Notes: generated from the letters alone by a model not told the origin. Numbered from the stretch's first letter, positions 32,795 to 42,347 are shown. The stretch is 64,000 nt of DNA from Mycolicibacterium sphagni (GCF_013337765.1 NZ_VBSB01000012.1:212928-276927), one strand, 5' to 3'. Numbers and translations: made by a program.

Positions 32795-33213
32795 GCCTGC
32801 GAGCCCTCGGGTGCCCGCATCTGGTCCAGTCGCCGTACTAACCCGGCCGGAGCCTGCAGCCGAAACGACGCATCCACCAATTCGGCGACTTCCGCCCAGT
32901 CCACCTTGGCGGCGTCGAAGTCCAGGCCCAGCCAGCCGTACGGGCCCAGGTAGGCCGGATAGAAGAATCGGGGATCCTGCTGCAGGGCCTGGCGCTCGCT
33001 GTCGTCGACCTTGATCAGCAGCGCGTGCTCATATCGCGTGTGCGGGCCGGTCGGATTCTTGCGGCTGCCGCCGTAGATCGCGAACATCTTCGGCGCGGAG
33101 AACGTCGGCCTGCCGTGCGAGATCTTCTCGATCGCCTCGGGGAAGGCCAGCGCGATCTTGCGCACCTTGGCCAGGATCGGGTCGGCGTCGTCGAACATGA
33201 TGGGGTGCCCCAT
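32791..33213 (-). CDS. MmcQ/YjbR-family DNA-binding-like protein
   Basis: The 140-aa protein starts at ATG 33213 (MGHPIMFDDADPILAKVR) and has the YjbR fold: IALAFPEAIEKISHGRPTFS, a basic-aromatic middle with YEHALLIKVDD, and the C-terminal DWAEVAELVDASFRLQAP. YjbR resembles the DNA-binding fold of T4 MotA, but its function is unknown. The stop overlaps the hydrolase end by four bases (convergent). A degraded duplicate of its 3' end is at 31140-31212. It is divergent from ligA by 53 bases. Confidence 0.8.
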   Translation of the reverse strand: MGHPIMFDDADPILAKVRKIALAFPEAIEKISHGRPTFSAPKMFAIYGGSRKNPTGPHTRYEHALLIKVDDSERQALQQDPRFFYPAYLGPYGWLGLDFDAAKVDWAEVAELVDASFRLQAPAGLVRRLDQMRAPEGSQA

Positions 33214-33266
33214 GGCGTCCACCCTGCCACGGCGGTGGCGTCGGTGGCCTCCGATAACCTGCGAGG

Positions 33267-35378
33267 GTGGCTTCAGAGACATCCGATCCCGAGGTTGACC
33301 CCATCGATCCGGATGTGCGCCGGCGCTGGCAGGACCTCGCTGAAGAGGTGCGTGAGCATCAGTTCCGGTACTACATCAAGGACGCGCCGATCGTCTCCGA
33401 TGCGGACTTCGACACGCTCTTCAACGAACTGCTGGCCGTCGAGGAGCGCTACCCCGAGCTGAGAGTCCCCGACTCGCCGACCCAGCTGGTCGGCGGCGCC
33501 GGTTTCGCGACCGACTTCGCCGAGGCCGCGCACCTGGAGCGGATGCTGTCCCTGGACGACGTGTTCAACACCGACGAGCTGGCCGCCTGGTCCAACCGGG
33601 TGGAGGCCGAGATCGGTCGCGACCCGACGTATCTGTGCGAGCTCAAGGTCGACGGTGTGGCGATCGGCCTGGTGTACCGCAACGGGCGGTTGGAGCGCGC
33701 AGCCACCCGCGGTGACGGCCGGGTCGGCGAGGACGTCACCAACAACGCCCGAACCATCGATGACATCCCCGAAACCCTCACCGATTCAACGGAATACCCG
33801 GTACCCGCGGTTCTCGAGGTGCGTGGGGAGGTCTACTTCCGGCTCGCTGACTTCGAGAACCTCAACGCCGGCCTGGTTGAGGAGGGTAAGGCGCCGTTCG
33901 CCAACCCGCGCAACAGCGCGGCCGGCTCACTGCGGCAGAAGAATCCGGCGGTGACGGCCAAGCGCCGGTTGCGGATGATCTGTCACGGGCTGGGCCATAC
34001 CGAGGGGTTCACCCCAGACACGTTGCACGACACCTACTTCGCTTTGAAGGCGTGGGGGCTGCCGGTCTCCGACCACACCACGCAGGTCGCCGGATTGGCC
34101 GCTGTCGAAGAGAAGATCACCTACTGGGGTGAGCGCCGCCACGAGATCGAGCATGAGATCGACGGTGTCGTGGTCAAAGTCGACGACTTCGCGCTGCAAC
34201 GCCGCCTGGGCGCCACGTCGCGCACCCCGAGGTGGGCGGTCGCCTACAAGTACCCGCCGGAGGAAGCCCAGACCACGTTGCTCGACATCAAGGTCAACGT
34301 GGGTCGCACCGGCCGGGTCACCCCCTACGCGGTGATGACGCCGGTGAAGATCGCCGGGTCCACGGTGGAAATGGCCACCTTGCACAACGGCTCGGAGGTC
34401 AAACGCAAAGGCGTGCTGATCGGTGACACCGTGATGATCCGCAAGGCCGGCGACGTCATTCCCGAGGTGCTGGGACCCGTCGTCGATCTGCGCGACGGCA
34501 CCGAGCGTGCATTCGAGATGCCCACCCACTGCCCGGAATGCGGCACCCCGCTGGCCCCGGCCAAGGAGGGCGATGTCGACATCCGCTGCCCGAACGCCCG
34601 GTCGTGTCCCGCGCAGCTCCGTGAGCGAGTCTTCCACCTGGCCGGCCGCGGCGGGCTCGACATCGAAGGGCTGGGCTATGAAGCTGCGACCGCGTTGCTG
34701 GCCGCCAAGGTCATCGGCGACGAGGGCGACCTGTTCAGCCTCACCAGTGCCGACCTGCTGACCTCGGAGTTCTTCACCACCAAAGATGGTGCGCTGTCGG
34801 CCAATGGCGCACGGTTCCTCATCAACTTGCAGCAGGCCAAGGACCGTCCGCTGTGGCGCATCCTGGTGTCGCTGTCCATCCGGCACGTGGGGCCCACCGC
34901 GGCGCGGGCGCTGGCCGTCGCCTTCGGCAGCCTCGACGCCATCATGGCCGCGACCGAGGAGCAGCTGGCCGACGTCGAGGGTGTCGGGCCGACCATCGCC
35001 GCCGCACTCGTCGAGTGGTTCGCCGTCGACTGGCACCGCGCGATCGTCGAGAAGTGGAAAGCGGCAGGCGTGCGGATGGAGGACGTCCGCGACGCCGCGA
35101 TAACGCCGACGCTGCAAGGACTTTCGATCGTGGTCACCGGGTCGCTGCCCGGCTTCTCGCGCGACGAAGCCAAAGAGGCCATCATCACCCGCGGCGGCAA
35201 GGCCGTCGGCTCGGTGTCGAAGAAGACGTCGTTCGTAGTGGCCGGGGATGCGCCAGGATCGAAGTACGACAAAGCCGTCGAGCTGGGTGTCCCGATTCTC
35301 GACGAGGACGGTTTCCGCACCCTGTTGGCGGAGGGGCCACCACCACCGGCACAGACCGAGACCGAGACCGCCGACTGA
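33267..35378 (+). CDS. ligA: NAD-dependent DNA ligase LigA
   Basis: This 703-aa enzyme seals nicks with NAD as cofactor. In order it has the NAD-binding Ia domain (HQFRYYIKDAPIVSDADFD), the adenylation domain with the catalytic lysine in CELKVDGVA (Lys127), the OB-fold, a four-cysteine zinc finger (CPECGTPL with CPNARSCPAQ), four helix-hairpin-helix units and a C-terminal BRCT domain (TPTLQGLSIVVTGSLPGFSR). The start GTG 33267 follows GCGAGG. Length and order match Rv3014c. It is essential in mycobacteria. Confidence 0.96.
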   Translation: MASETSDPEVDPIDPDVRRRWQDLAEEVREHQFRYYIKDAPIVSDADFDTLFNELLAVEERYPELRVPDSPTQLVGGAGFATDFAEAAHLERMLSLDDVFNTDELAAWSNRVEAEIGRDPTYLCELKVDGVAIGLVYRNGRLERAATRGDGRVGEDVTNNARTIDDIPETLTDSTEYPVPAVLEVRGEVYFRLADFENLNAGLVEEGKAPFANPRNSAAGSLRQKNPAVTAKRRLRMICHGLGHTEGFTPDTLHDTYFALKAWGLPVSDHTTQVAGLAAVEEKITYWGERRHEIEHEIDGVVVKVDDFALQRRLGATSRTPRWAVAYKYPPEEAQTTLLDIKVNVGRTGRVTPYAVMTPVKIAGSTVEMATLHNGSEVKRKGVLIGDTVMIRKAGDVIPEVLGPVVDLRDGTERAFEMPTHCPECGTPLAPAKEGDVDIRCPNARSCPAQLRERVFHLAGRGGLDIEGLGYEAATALLAAKVIGDEGDLFSLTSADLLTSEFFTTKDGALSANGARFLINLQQAKDRPLWRILVSLSIRHVGPTAARALAVAFGSLDAIMAATEEQLADVEGVGPTIAAALVEWFAVDWHRAIVEKWKAAGVRMEDVRDAAITPTLQGLSIVVTGSLPGFSRDEAKEAIITRGGKAVGSVSKKTSFVVAGDAPGSKYDKAVELGVPILDEDGFRTLLAEGPPPPAQTETETAD

Positions 35379-35379
35379 G

Positions 35380-36036
35380 TCAGCGCAGGATCGTCGCGAC
35401 GATGCCGGCCAGGTAGCCCAGCCTGGCCACTTCCGAGGGGCGGAACAGCGGGCCGCCTGGGCGGCCGAGCATGACCGCGGTGTTGGAGTCACCTAGCGGC
35501 GCGGCGGCCAGCGTGGTGTCCATATCCCGCCATACCTGCGGCACCCACTCGGCGCTGCCGTCGAGCGCCTCGGCGTGGGCCAGCGGCAACCAGGGCGCCG
35601 ATTTCGCCTGCGTCTCCGGTGCGCCGGAGCTGCCGACGATGCGCCGCAGACCCTCCTCCGAGATGCGGGCGACCGTGCACCAGCCCACCCGGAGCACGCG
35701 CGGCGCCTCGTCGGCCAGCACCTGCAACCGGTCGTCACGGTCGGCCGCGGCGATGTGGTCGATCAGCTCGAGCTCGCGGTGGGCCTCCAGCAGACCGGTG
35801 TGCGGCCGGATGGTGTCCACTCGCACACCCTCGAGCCGTTCGGCGGCCGTGATCAGCGTGTCCGGCATCGCGCCGTGCGGCAGATCGACCACCAGGTCGT
35901 CGATCGCGTAGCCCGATCCGCGCTCGACGACGTCGAGCGACAGGATGTCGGCGCCGACCGAGCCCAGGGCGACGGCGAGCGAGCCGAGGCTACCGGGCCG
36001 GTCGACCAGCTGGACCCGCAGCAGATACGAAGGCAC
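35380..36036 (-). CDS. ACT-domain protein (Rv3013 type)
   Basis: The 218-aa product begins with an ACT domain (YLLRVQLVDRPGSLGSLAVALG, residues about 4-75) and then a second, less clear domain that resembles a GAF/PAS-like sensor with a C-terminal FRPSEVARLGYLAGIVATIL. It has no catalytic motif and is probably a cytosolic amino-acid sensor. In M. tuberculosis Rv3013 is likewise convergent with ligA. The two stops lie next to each other, only one base apart. Confidence 0.85.
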   Translation of the reverse strand: MPSYLLRVQLVDRPGSLGSLAVALGSVGADILSLDVVERGSGYAIDDLVVDLPHGAMPDTLITAAERLEGVRVDTIRPHTGLLEAHRELELIDHIAAADRDDRLQVLADEAPRVLRVGWCTVARISEEGLRRIVGSSGAPETQAKSAPWLPLAHAEALDGSAEWVPQVWRDMDTTLAAAPLGDSNTAVMLGRPGGPLFRPSEVARLGYLAGIVATILR

Positions 36037-36089
36037 GCCGCCACCCTTTCATAGCCGCCTGGACTCAGCATTCCGGCAGGTTCGCCCGC

Positions 36090-37859
36090 TCAGCGCCGCA
36101 GATAGACCGTGCAGGGGGCGGTCCCGCAGCTGAAAGACGGCCGAAACCGCACGTCAGCACGGGCGATGCGACCGGTGACGGAGTCGTCGCCGACCATTAG
36201 GACGGCGACATCGGGATCGGCGAGCACATCACGCGCTTGGGCCGGTGTGACGTCGTCGGGAAGCCGGATTGCGCGGTGCGACAAATCGGACGGCCAGGCC
36301 AGATAGGGCAGGTCCATCGTGCTGTCGAACACCGTGATCGCCCCCGGTGGCAGGTGGTCCATGATGGCCACGAAATCGCCAGGCGGTCCGTCGGCGCCGA
36401 CCGCCGCGCGTCGCTGCTCGGGCGTCAGGTGCGCGTATGCGCTCAGCGGCGGTCCCTCGCCGGTCAGGCCGGGGTAGGCCAGCCACAATCCGTGGGCCGC
36501 GGCGAGTGCGACGGTAGCGAACACCGCTTGCCGCCAGCGCCTGCCGACACGGTCGACGGCGGGCACCGCGAAGGCCAGCACCAGGCCGGCGAAGCCCAGC
36601 ACGTAGCGGGCCACCGCAGGATCGGGGGTGGCCAGCGCCGCCGCGAAACACAGCCACACAGCAGGTGACCGGGTCAGCACGGCCCGCGCCAGCGCGAACG
36701 GCAGCGCCACCAGGAACACCAGCCCCAGCCCGCCGATCCGCATGTCGAACACCGGAAGCGGCGGGACGATGGTCGCCCAGGACCGCACCACCCGGCTCAG
36801 CAGCGGCCCGTCGAGGTGCGGGGCGGCCGCCCCCGATTCCAGCAGCGCCGACAAGGCCTTGGTGCCGGGCAGATGCAGCGCGCCGACGTCGATCCGCACC
36901 GGCCACACCGGGTTGTGATGACGCGCGATGTTGAGCGCATAGGTCGGCGCACCGAGCAACAGCGCGGCCAGCCACGCCGGCGCGAGCGCACCGCGTTGCC
37001 CGGCGCGGACTGCCCGGACCGTCAGCACCGCGAGTAGCAGCACGCCCGCGACGAGTGCGTTCGGTTTGGAGCCCAGAAACAGCCCGACCGCGGCACCGGC
37101 CAGCAGCACCTGCGGGCGGCCCATCGGCGCCAGGATGAACGCGATCGCCGTCAGCATCAGGGCGGCCGACGCCACGTCGGTGTAGTTCGACGGCAGCTGA
37201 AGGAACACTGCGGGCAGCGTCAGCCACGCCGCCCCGGCGGCCACCGCGTGCGCGGTGCGGGCCCCCGATTGGCGCGCGATCGTCGCGATGGCCAGCGCGC
37301 CCAGCAAGCCGAACATCAGATGCGCCAGCTCGACCAGACGGTCGTCGGGCAGCAGCGCCCGCCACGCGATGAACGCGTCCTCGACGATGTGCGGATAGCT
37401 CGACAGGTAGGCGACGTCGGCGGGGACGTCGGCGAACGTGCCGCGCTGCAGCGCGAAGTTCACGTATGGCAGGTGATAGCCCAGCGCGTCCCACTGCCAC
37501 ACCGGCAGCCAAGAGGCGGCGACCACGGCCAGCACCACCGCGGCCAGCCCGACGAGCAACACCGGCGCGGTCTCGATGCTGACGGCGCTCCGCCACGGCA
37601 GCCGCCACCACGGCACGTTTCGGCGATGAGCCACCAGGAGCACGGCCAGCGTCGCCCACGCCAGCACCGCCAGCAGCAGCATGCCGGTCAGTCGGCCCGC
37701 GGCGCCCAGCCCGACGACGGCGGCCACCACGCCGGCCAGTGTCAGCACCGCCCCGGCGAGCAGCCGCTGCGACGCGGGGCGGGGCAGGATCAGCGCCCCG
37801 CACGCGAGCAGCAGCAGCCCACCCAGCGGCAGGCCGAGCGGAAGCAGTCCCCACGGCAC
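36090..37859 (-). CDS. Polytopic membrane protein, GT-C glycosyltransferase-like
   Basis: The 589-aa protein has about ten hydrophobic segments and, in the first extracytoplasmic loop, WQWDALGYHLPYVNFAL with a following YPHIVEDAFIAWRALLP, a position and acidic/His pattern typical of lipid-linked-sugar GT-C enzymes. The C-terminal 110 residues are soluble and outside (MDHLPPGAITVFDSTMDL and SCGTAPCTVYL, with two cysteines that could pair). I cannot assign a substrate. In M. tuberculosis Rv3013 and gatC are adjacent, so this gene is an insertion into that junction. ATG 37859 lies 32 bases from the divergent gatC start. Confidence 0.7.
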   Translation of the reverse strand: MPWGLLPLGLPLGGLLLLACGALILPRPASQRLLAGAVLTLAGVVAAVVGLGAAGRLTGMLLLAVLAWATLAVLLVAHRRNVPWWRLPWRSAVSIETAPVLLVGLAAVVLAVVAASWLPVWQWDALGYHLPYVNFALQRGTFADVPADVAYLSSYPHIVEDAFIAWRALLPDDRLVELAHLMFGLLGALAIATIARQSGARTAHAVAAGAAWLTLPAVFLQLPSNYTDVASAALMLTAIAFILAPMGRPQVLLAGAAVGLFLGSKPNALVAGVLLLAVLTVRAVRAGQRGALAPAWLAALLLGAPTYALNIARHHNPVWPVRIDVGALHLPGTKALSALLESGAAAPHLDGPLLSRVVRSWATIVPPLPVFDMRIGGLGLVFLVALPFALARAVLTRSPAVWLCFAAALATPDPAVARYVLGFAGLVLAFAVPAVDRVGRRWRQAVFATVALAAAHGLWLAYPGLTGEGPPLSAYAHLTPEQRRAAVGADGPPGDFVAIMDHLPPGAITVFDSTMDLPYLAWPSDLSHRAIRLPDDVTPAQARDVLADPDVAVLMVGDDSVTGRIARADVRFRPSFSCGTAPCTVYLRR

Positions 37860-37891
37860 GCCATCGAGCCTTTCACCTAGGCTTGAGCATC

Positions 37892-38191
37892 GTGTCCCAG
37901 ATCTCCCGCGACGACGTCGCCCGGCTGGCCAAGCTGGCCCGGCTGGCGCTGACCGACCACGAACTCGACAGTTTCGCCGGCCAACTCGACGCGATCTTGG
38001 GGCATGTCAGCCAGATCCAGGCCGTCGATACCGGCGATGCGAAGCCGACCGGCAATCCCCTGACAGACGTGAACGTCACCCGCGCTGACGTGGTTCAGCC
38101 GTGCCTGACCCAGGAGCAAGCCCTCGCCGAGGCGCCGGCCACGGTCGACGGCCGGTTCGCGGTGCCGCAGATTCTGGGGGAATCGGAATGA
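37892..38191 (+). CDS. gatC: Aspartyl/glutamyl-tRNA amidotransferase subunit C
   Basis: The 99-aa protein is GatC, with the N-terminal helix ISRDDVARLAKLARLALTD and the conserved C-terminal DGRFAVPQIL. It wraps around GatA and GatB to stabilise the complex that converts Glu-tRNA(Gln) and Asp-tRNA(Asn) to the amides. The start GTG 37892 is the family start; the frame is open back to 37739 inside the opposite-strand membrane gene. Its stop overlaps the gatA ATG by four bases. Confidence 0.94.
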   Translation: MSQISRDDVARLAKLARLALTDHELDSFAGQLDAILGHVSQIQAVDTGDAKPTGNPLTDVNVTRADVVQPCLTQEQALAEAPATVDGRFAVPQILGESE

Positions 38192-39681
38192 GTGCGATGA
38201 GCGACCTCACGCGCCTCGACGCCGCCACGCTCGGGGAAAAGATCGCGGCCAAGGAGATCTCCTCGGTCGATGTGACCCAGGCCTGCCTGGACCAGATCGC
38301 CGCGACCGACGAGCAGTACCACGCCTTCTTGCATGTCGCCGCCGACGAGGCGCTGGCCAGTGCGGCGCGGACCGACGCCGCCGTCGCCGCCGGGGAGACG
38401 CTGCCGTCGCCGCTCGCCGGTGTTCCGTTGGCGCTCAAGGACGTTTTCACCACCACCGACATGCCGACGACGTGCGGGTCGAAGATCCTCGAAGGCTGGG
38501 TGTCGCCCTACGACGCGACGGTGACCGCGCGGCTGCGGGCCGCCGGTATCCCGATCCTCGGCAAGACCAACATGGACGAGTTCGCGATGGGCAGCTCGAC
38601 CGAGAACTCGGCATACGGCCCGACCCGCAACCCGTGGGACACCGAGCGGGTGCCCGGCGGGTCCGGCGGTGGCAGTGCCGCCGCGCTGGCCGCATTCCAG
38701 GCGCCGCTGGCGATGGGCACCGACACCGGCGGCTCGATCCGCCAGCCCGCGGCGCTGACCGCCACCGTCGGGGTCAAGCCGACCTACGGCACCGTGTCGC
38801 GCTACGGCCTGGTGGCGTGCGCGTCGTCGCTGGATCAGGGCGGACCCTGCGCGCGCACGGTCCTCGACACCGCGCTGTTGCACGCGGTGATCGCCGGGCA
38901 CGATCCGCGCGACTCCACCTCGGTCGAGGCCGAGGTCCCCGATGTGGTCGCCGCGGCGAAGGCCGGGGCCGGCGGCGATCTGTCCGGGGTCCGTGTCGGT
39001 GTGGTCAAGCAGCTGCGCAGTGGCGAGGGCTACCAGCCCGGCGTGCTGGCGTCGTTCAACGCCGCCGTCGAGCAGCTTGCGGCGCTGGGCGCGCAGGTCA
39101 GCGAAGTCGACTGCCCGCACCTGGACTACTCGCTGTCCTCCTACTACCTGATCCTGCCGTCCGAGGTGTCCAGCAACCTGGCCCGGTTCGACGCCATGCG
39201 CTACGGCTTGCGGGTCGGCGACGATGGAACGCATTCCGCCGAAGAGGTGATGGCGCTGACCCGGGCGGCCGGATTCGGCCCAGAAGTCAAGCGCCGCATC
39301 ATCATTGGCACCTACGCGTTGTCGGCGGGCTATTACGACGCCTACTACAACCAGGCGCAGAAGGTTCGCACGCTGATCGCCGGCGACCTCGACGCGGCCT
39401 ACGAAAAGGTCGACGTGCTGGTGTCCCCGGCCACCCCGACCACCGCGTTCCGTCTGGGTGAGAAGGTCGACGATCCGCTGGCGATGTACCTGTTCGACCT
39501 GTGCACGTTGCCGCTGAACCTGGCCGGGCACTGCGGAATGTCGGTGCCGTCGGGCTTGTCACCCGACGACAACCTGCCGGTCGGACTGCAGATCATGGCG
39601 CCCGCCCTGGCCGACGACCGGCTCTACCGGGTGGGTGCGGCCTACGAGAGTGCGCGCGGTCCGCTGCCAACAGCGATCTGA
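38188..39681 (+). CDS. gatA: Aspartyl/glutamyl-tRNA amidotransferase subunit A
   Basis: This 497-aa amidase hydrolyses glutamine to supply ammonia to GatB. The Ser-cis-Ser-Lys triad is in place: Lys84 in LALKDVFTT, the cis-serine in PGGSGGGSAAA, and the nucleophile in DTGGSIRQPA. The C-terminal half has the usual AS-family core. The start ATG 38188 overlaps gatC; ATG 38197 is an internal alternative. It is followed after 18 bases by pfkA, so gatC-gatA-pfkA are probably one transcript. Confidence 0.96.
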   Translation: MSAMSDLTRLDAATLGEKIAAKEISSVDVTQACLDQIAATDEQYHAFLHVAADEALASAARTDAAVAAGETLPSPLAGVPLALKDVFTTTDMPTTCGSKILEGWVSPYDATVTARLRAAGIPILGKTNMDEFAMGSSTENSAYGPTRNPWDTERVPGGSGGGSAAALAAFQAPLAMGTDTGGSIRQPAALTATVGVKPTYGTVSRYGLVACASSLDQGGPCARTVLDTALLHAVIAGHDPRDSTSVEAEVPDVVAAAKAGAGGDLSGVRVGVVKQLRSGEGYQPGVLASFNAAVEQLAALGAQVSEVDCPHLDYSLSSYYLILPSEVSSNLARFDAMRYGLRVGDDGTHSAEEVMALTRAAGFGPEVKRRIIIGTYALSAGYYDAYYNQAQKVRTLIAGDLDAAYEKVDVLVSPATPTTAFRLGEKVDDPLAMYLFDLCTLPLNLAGHCGMSVPSGLSPDDNLPVGLQIMAPALADDRLYRVGAAYESARGPLPTAI

Positions 39682-39699
39682 CGGGGCAGGATAGGGCCC

Positions 39700-40731
39700 A
39701 TGCGAATCGGAGTGCTCACCGGCGGCGGTGACTGTCCTGGCCTCAACGCTGTGATCCGGGCGGTCGTGCGGACCTGCGACGCCCGCTACGGCTCCTCGGT
39801 GGTCGGGTTCCTCGACGGCTGGCGCGGCCTGCTGGAAGACCGCCGGATCCAACTGCACAACGACGACCGCAACAACCGCCTGCTGGCCAAGGGCGGCACC
39901 ATGCTGGGCACCGCCCGCACCAACCCCGACAAGCTGCGCGCCGGGCTCGACGACATCAAACAGACGTTGGAGGACAACGGGATCGACGTGCTGATCCCGA
40001 TCGGCGGCGAAGGCACGCTGACTGCCGCGCACTGGCTCTCCGAGGAGGGCGTGCCCGTTGTCGGGGTGCCGAAGACCATCGACAACGACATCGATTGCAC
40101 CGACGTGACATTCGGCCACGACACCGCACTGGAGATCGCCACCGAGGCCATCGACCGGCTGCACAGCACCGCGGAGTCGCATCAGCGGGTGATGATCGTC
40201 GAGGTGATGGGCCGGCATGCGGGCTGGATCGCGCTCAATGCGGGGTTGTCCTCCGGTGCGCACATGACGTTGATCCCCGAGCAGCCCTTCGACGTCGAAG
40301 AGGTGTGCCGACTGGTCAAAAAACGCTTCCAGCGCGGCGAGTCGAGTTTCATCGTCGTGGTCGCGGAGGGGGCCAAACCGGCCGAGGGCACCATGCAGCT
40401 GCGCCAGGGCGGCACCGACGAGTTCGGCCACGAACGGTTCACCGGGGTGGCCCAGCAGCTGGCCTTCGAAGTGGAGAAGCGGATCAAGAAGGAAGTCCGG
40501 GTCACCGTGCTCGGCCACGTGCAGCGCGGCGGCACCCCGACGGCCTACGACCGGGTGCTGGCCACCCGGTTCGGCGTCAACGCCGCCGACGCCGCGCACG
40601 CCGGCGAGTTCGGGGTGATGGTGTCGCTGCGCGGGCAGGACATCGGCCGGGTGCCGCTGGCCGACGCGGTGCGACAGCTCAAGCTGGTGCCGCAGAGCCG
40701 CTACGACGATGCGGCCGCCTTCTTCGGCTGA
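39700..40731 (+). CDS. pfkA: 6-phosphofructokinase PfkA
   Basis: The 343-aa enzyme phosphorylates fructose 6-phosphate, the committing step of glycolysis. It has LTGGGDCPGLNAVIR at the N-terminus, GGEGTL at the nucleotide site, PKTIDNDID at the active site and a C-terminal QRGGTPTAYDR. The lysine in PKTIDND, where E. coli ATP-type PFK has PGTIDND, and GGEGT in place of GGDGS put it in the actinobacterial group III clade; M. tuberculosis PfkA of this type uses ATP. It sits between gatA and gatB as in M. tuberculosis and is followed by a strong terminator. Confidence 0.94.
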   Translation: MRIGVLTGGGDCPGLNAVIRAVVRTCDARYGSSVVGFLDGWRGLLEDRRIQLHNDDRNNRLLAKGGTMLGTARTNPDKLRAGLDDIKQTLEDNGIDVLIPIGGEGTLTAAHWLSEEGVPVVGVPKTIDNDIDCTDVTFGHDTALEIATEAIDRLHSTAESHQRVMIVEVMGRHAGWIALNAGLSSGAHMTLIPEQPFDVEEVCRLVKKRFQRGESSFIVVVAEGAKPAEGTMQLRQGGTDEFGHERFTGVAQQLAFEVEKRIKKEVRVTVLGHVQRGGTPTAYDRVLATRFGVNAADAAHAGEFGVMVSLRGQDIGRVPLADAVRQLKLVPQSRYDDAAAFFG

Positions 40732-40734
40732 CAC

Positions 40735-40807
40735 TTCTCCCGCGAGCAGACGCAAACGGGCCCTAATCCCCGGCGTGTCGGGGGCCTTTGTGTCTGCTCG
40801 CGGAGAA
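40735..40807 (+). terminator. Long stem-loop terminator after pfkA
   Basis: TTCTCC and GCGAGCAGAC on the left pair with GTCTGCTCGC and GGAGAA on the right, with further pairing of AAA/TTT and GGCCC/GGGCC inside, giving more than 20 bp. It begins four bases after the pfkA stop. The core CAGACGCAA recurs in another intergenic hairpin at 49990. Confidence 0.85.
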
Positions 40808-40832
40808 AAAGTGACCCACTAGGATTGAGGAC

Positions 40833-42347
40833 ATGACTGCCGCGACGCAGGCCGACCTGCTCGACTACGACGACGTCGTCGCCCGTTTCGACCCGGTGCT
40901 CGGTCTGGAGGTGCACGTCGAGCTGTCGACGGCCACCAAGATGTTCTGCCCCTGCTCGACGACATTCGGTGCCGAGCCCAACACCCAGGTGTGTCCGGTG
41001 TGCCTGGGCTTGCCGGGTGCGTTGCCGGTGCTCAACGAGGCCGCCGTCGAGTCGGCCATCCGCATCGGCCTGGCGCTGAATTGCTCGATTGCGCCGTGGT
41101 CGCGCTTCGCGCGCAAGAACTACTTCTACCCCGACCAGCCGAAGAACTACCAGATCTCGCAGTACGACGAGCCGATCGCGTTCGACGGCTTCCTCGAGGT
41201 CCCGCTGGACGACGGCAGCACCTTCCGCGTCGCCATCGAGCGCGCGCACATGGAAGAGGACACCGGCAAGCTCACCCACGTCGGCGGCGACACCGGCCGC
41301 ATCCATGGTGCGACCACCTCGCTGCTGGACGTCAACCGCGCCGGGGTGCCGCTGATCGAGATCGTCACCAAGCCGATTGAGGGCGCCGGTGATCGGGCTC
41401 CCGAGGTCGCGCGCGCCTACGTGACCGCGCTGCGGGATCTGCTGCGCGGGCTCGGCGTCTCCGATGTGCGGATGGATCAGGGCTCGCTGCGCTGCGACGC
41501 CAACGTGTCGCTGCGGCCGATCGGCCAAGCCGAGTTCGGCACCCGTACCGAGACCAAGAACGTCAACTCGCTCAAGAGTGTCGAGGTGGCGGTCCGCTAC
41601 GAAATGCGCCGTCAGGCAGCCGTTCTCGAGGCGGGTGGCAAGGTCCATCAGGAGACCCGGCATTTCGATGAGGCGGGCTTCACCTCGCCAGGTCGTGACA
41701 AGGAAACCGCCGAGGACTACCGGTATTTCCCCGAGCCCGATCTGGAGCCGGTCGCGCCGAGCGACGACCTGGTGGCGCGGCTTCGCGCCACCATCCCCGA
41801 GCTTCCGTGGTTGTCGCGCAAGCGAATTCAGGACGACTGGGGTGTCTCTGACGAGGTCATGCGTGATCTGGTCAACAACGGTGCGGTCGAGTTGGTGACG
41901 GCCACGGTGGCTGCCGGAGCGTCCAGCGAGCATGCCCGTGCCTGGTGGGGAAACTTCTTGGTGCAGAAGGCGAATGAGGCGGGCATCGAGCTCGATACTC
42001 TCGCGATCACGCCGGCCCAGGTCGCCAAGGTCATCGCCCTTGTCGACGAGGGCAAGCTGTCCAACAAGCTGGCCCGTCAGGTCATCGAGGGTGTGCTGAC
42101 CGGTGAGGGTGAGCCCGAGCAGGTGATGGCCGACCGCGGCCTGGCCCTGGTCCGTGACGACTCTCTGATCCAGACCGCCGTCGACGAGGCGTTGGCCGCC
42201 AACCCCGATATCGCCGAGAAGATCCGCGGCGGCAAGGTGCAGGCCGCCGGTGCGATCGTGGGTGCGGTGATGAAGGCGACGAAGGGGCAGGCCGACGCGG
42301 CGCGGGTGCGCGAGTTCGTCATGGCCGCTTGCGGCCAGGCGGGTTAG
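40833..42347 (+). CDS. gatB: Aspartyl/glutamyl-tRNA amidotransferase subunit B
   Basis: The 504-aa protein activates the Glu or Asp on misacylated tRNA and transfers ammonia. It has the N-terminal kinase-like cradle (PVLGLEVHVELSTATKMFC, with zinc-site cysteines in FCPCSTT and VCPVCLGLPG), the RKNYFYPDQPKNYQIS block and the C-terminal YqeY-like tail domain ending in VREFVMAACG. The start ATG 40833 follows the terminator after pfkA, so it may have its own promoter. It is the last gene of the window collinear with M. tuberculosis (Rv3009c). Confidence 0.96.
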   Translation: MTAATQADLLDYDDVVARFDPVLGLEVHVELSTATKMFCPCSTTFGAEPNTQVCPVCLGLPGALPVLNEAAVESAIRIGLALNCSIAPWSRFARKNYFYPDQPKNYQISQYDEPIAFDGFLEVPLDDGSTFRVAIERAHMEEDTGKLTHVGGDTGRIHGATTSLLDVNRAGVPLIEIVTKPIEGAGDRAPEVARAYVTALRDLLRGLGVSDVRMDQGSLRCDANVSLRPIGQAEFGTRTETKNVNSLKSVEVAVRYEMRRQAAVLEAGGKVHQETRHFDEAGFTSPGRDKETAEDYRYFPEPDLEPVAPSDDLVARLRATIPELPWLSRKRIQDDWGVSDEVMRDLVNNGAVELVTATVAAGASSEHARAWWGNFLVQKANEAGIELDTLAITPAQVAKVIALVDEGKLSNKLARQVIEGVLTGEGEPEQVMADRGLALVRDDSLIQTAVDEALAANPDIAEKIRGGKVQAAGAIVGAVMKATKGQADAARVREFVMAACGQAG

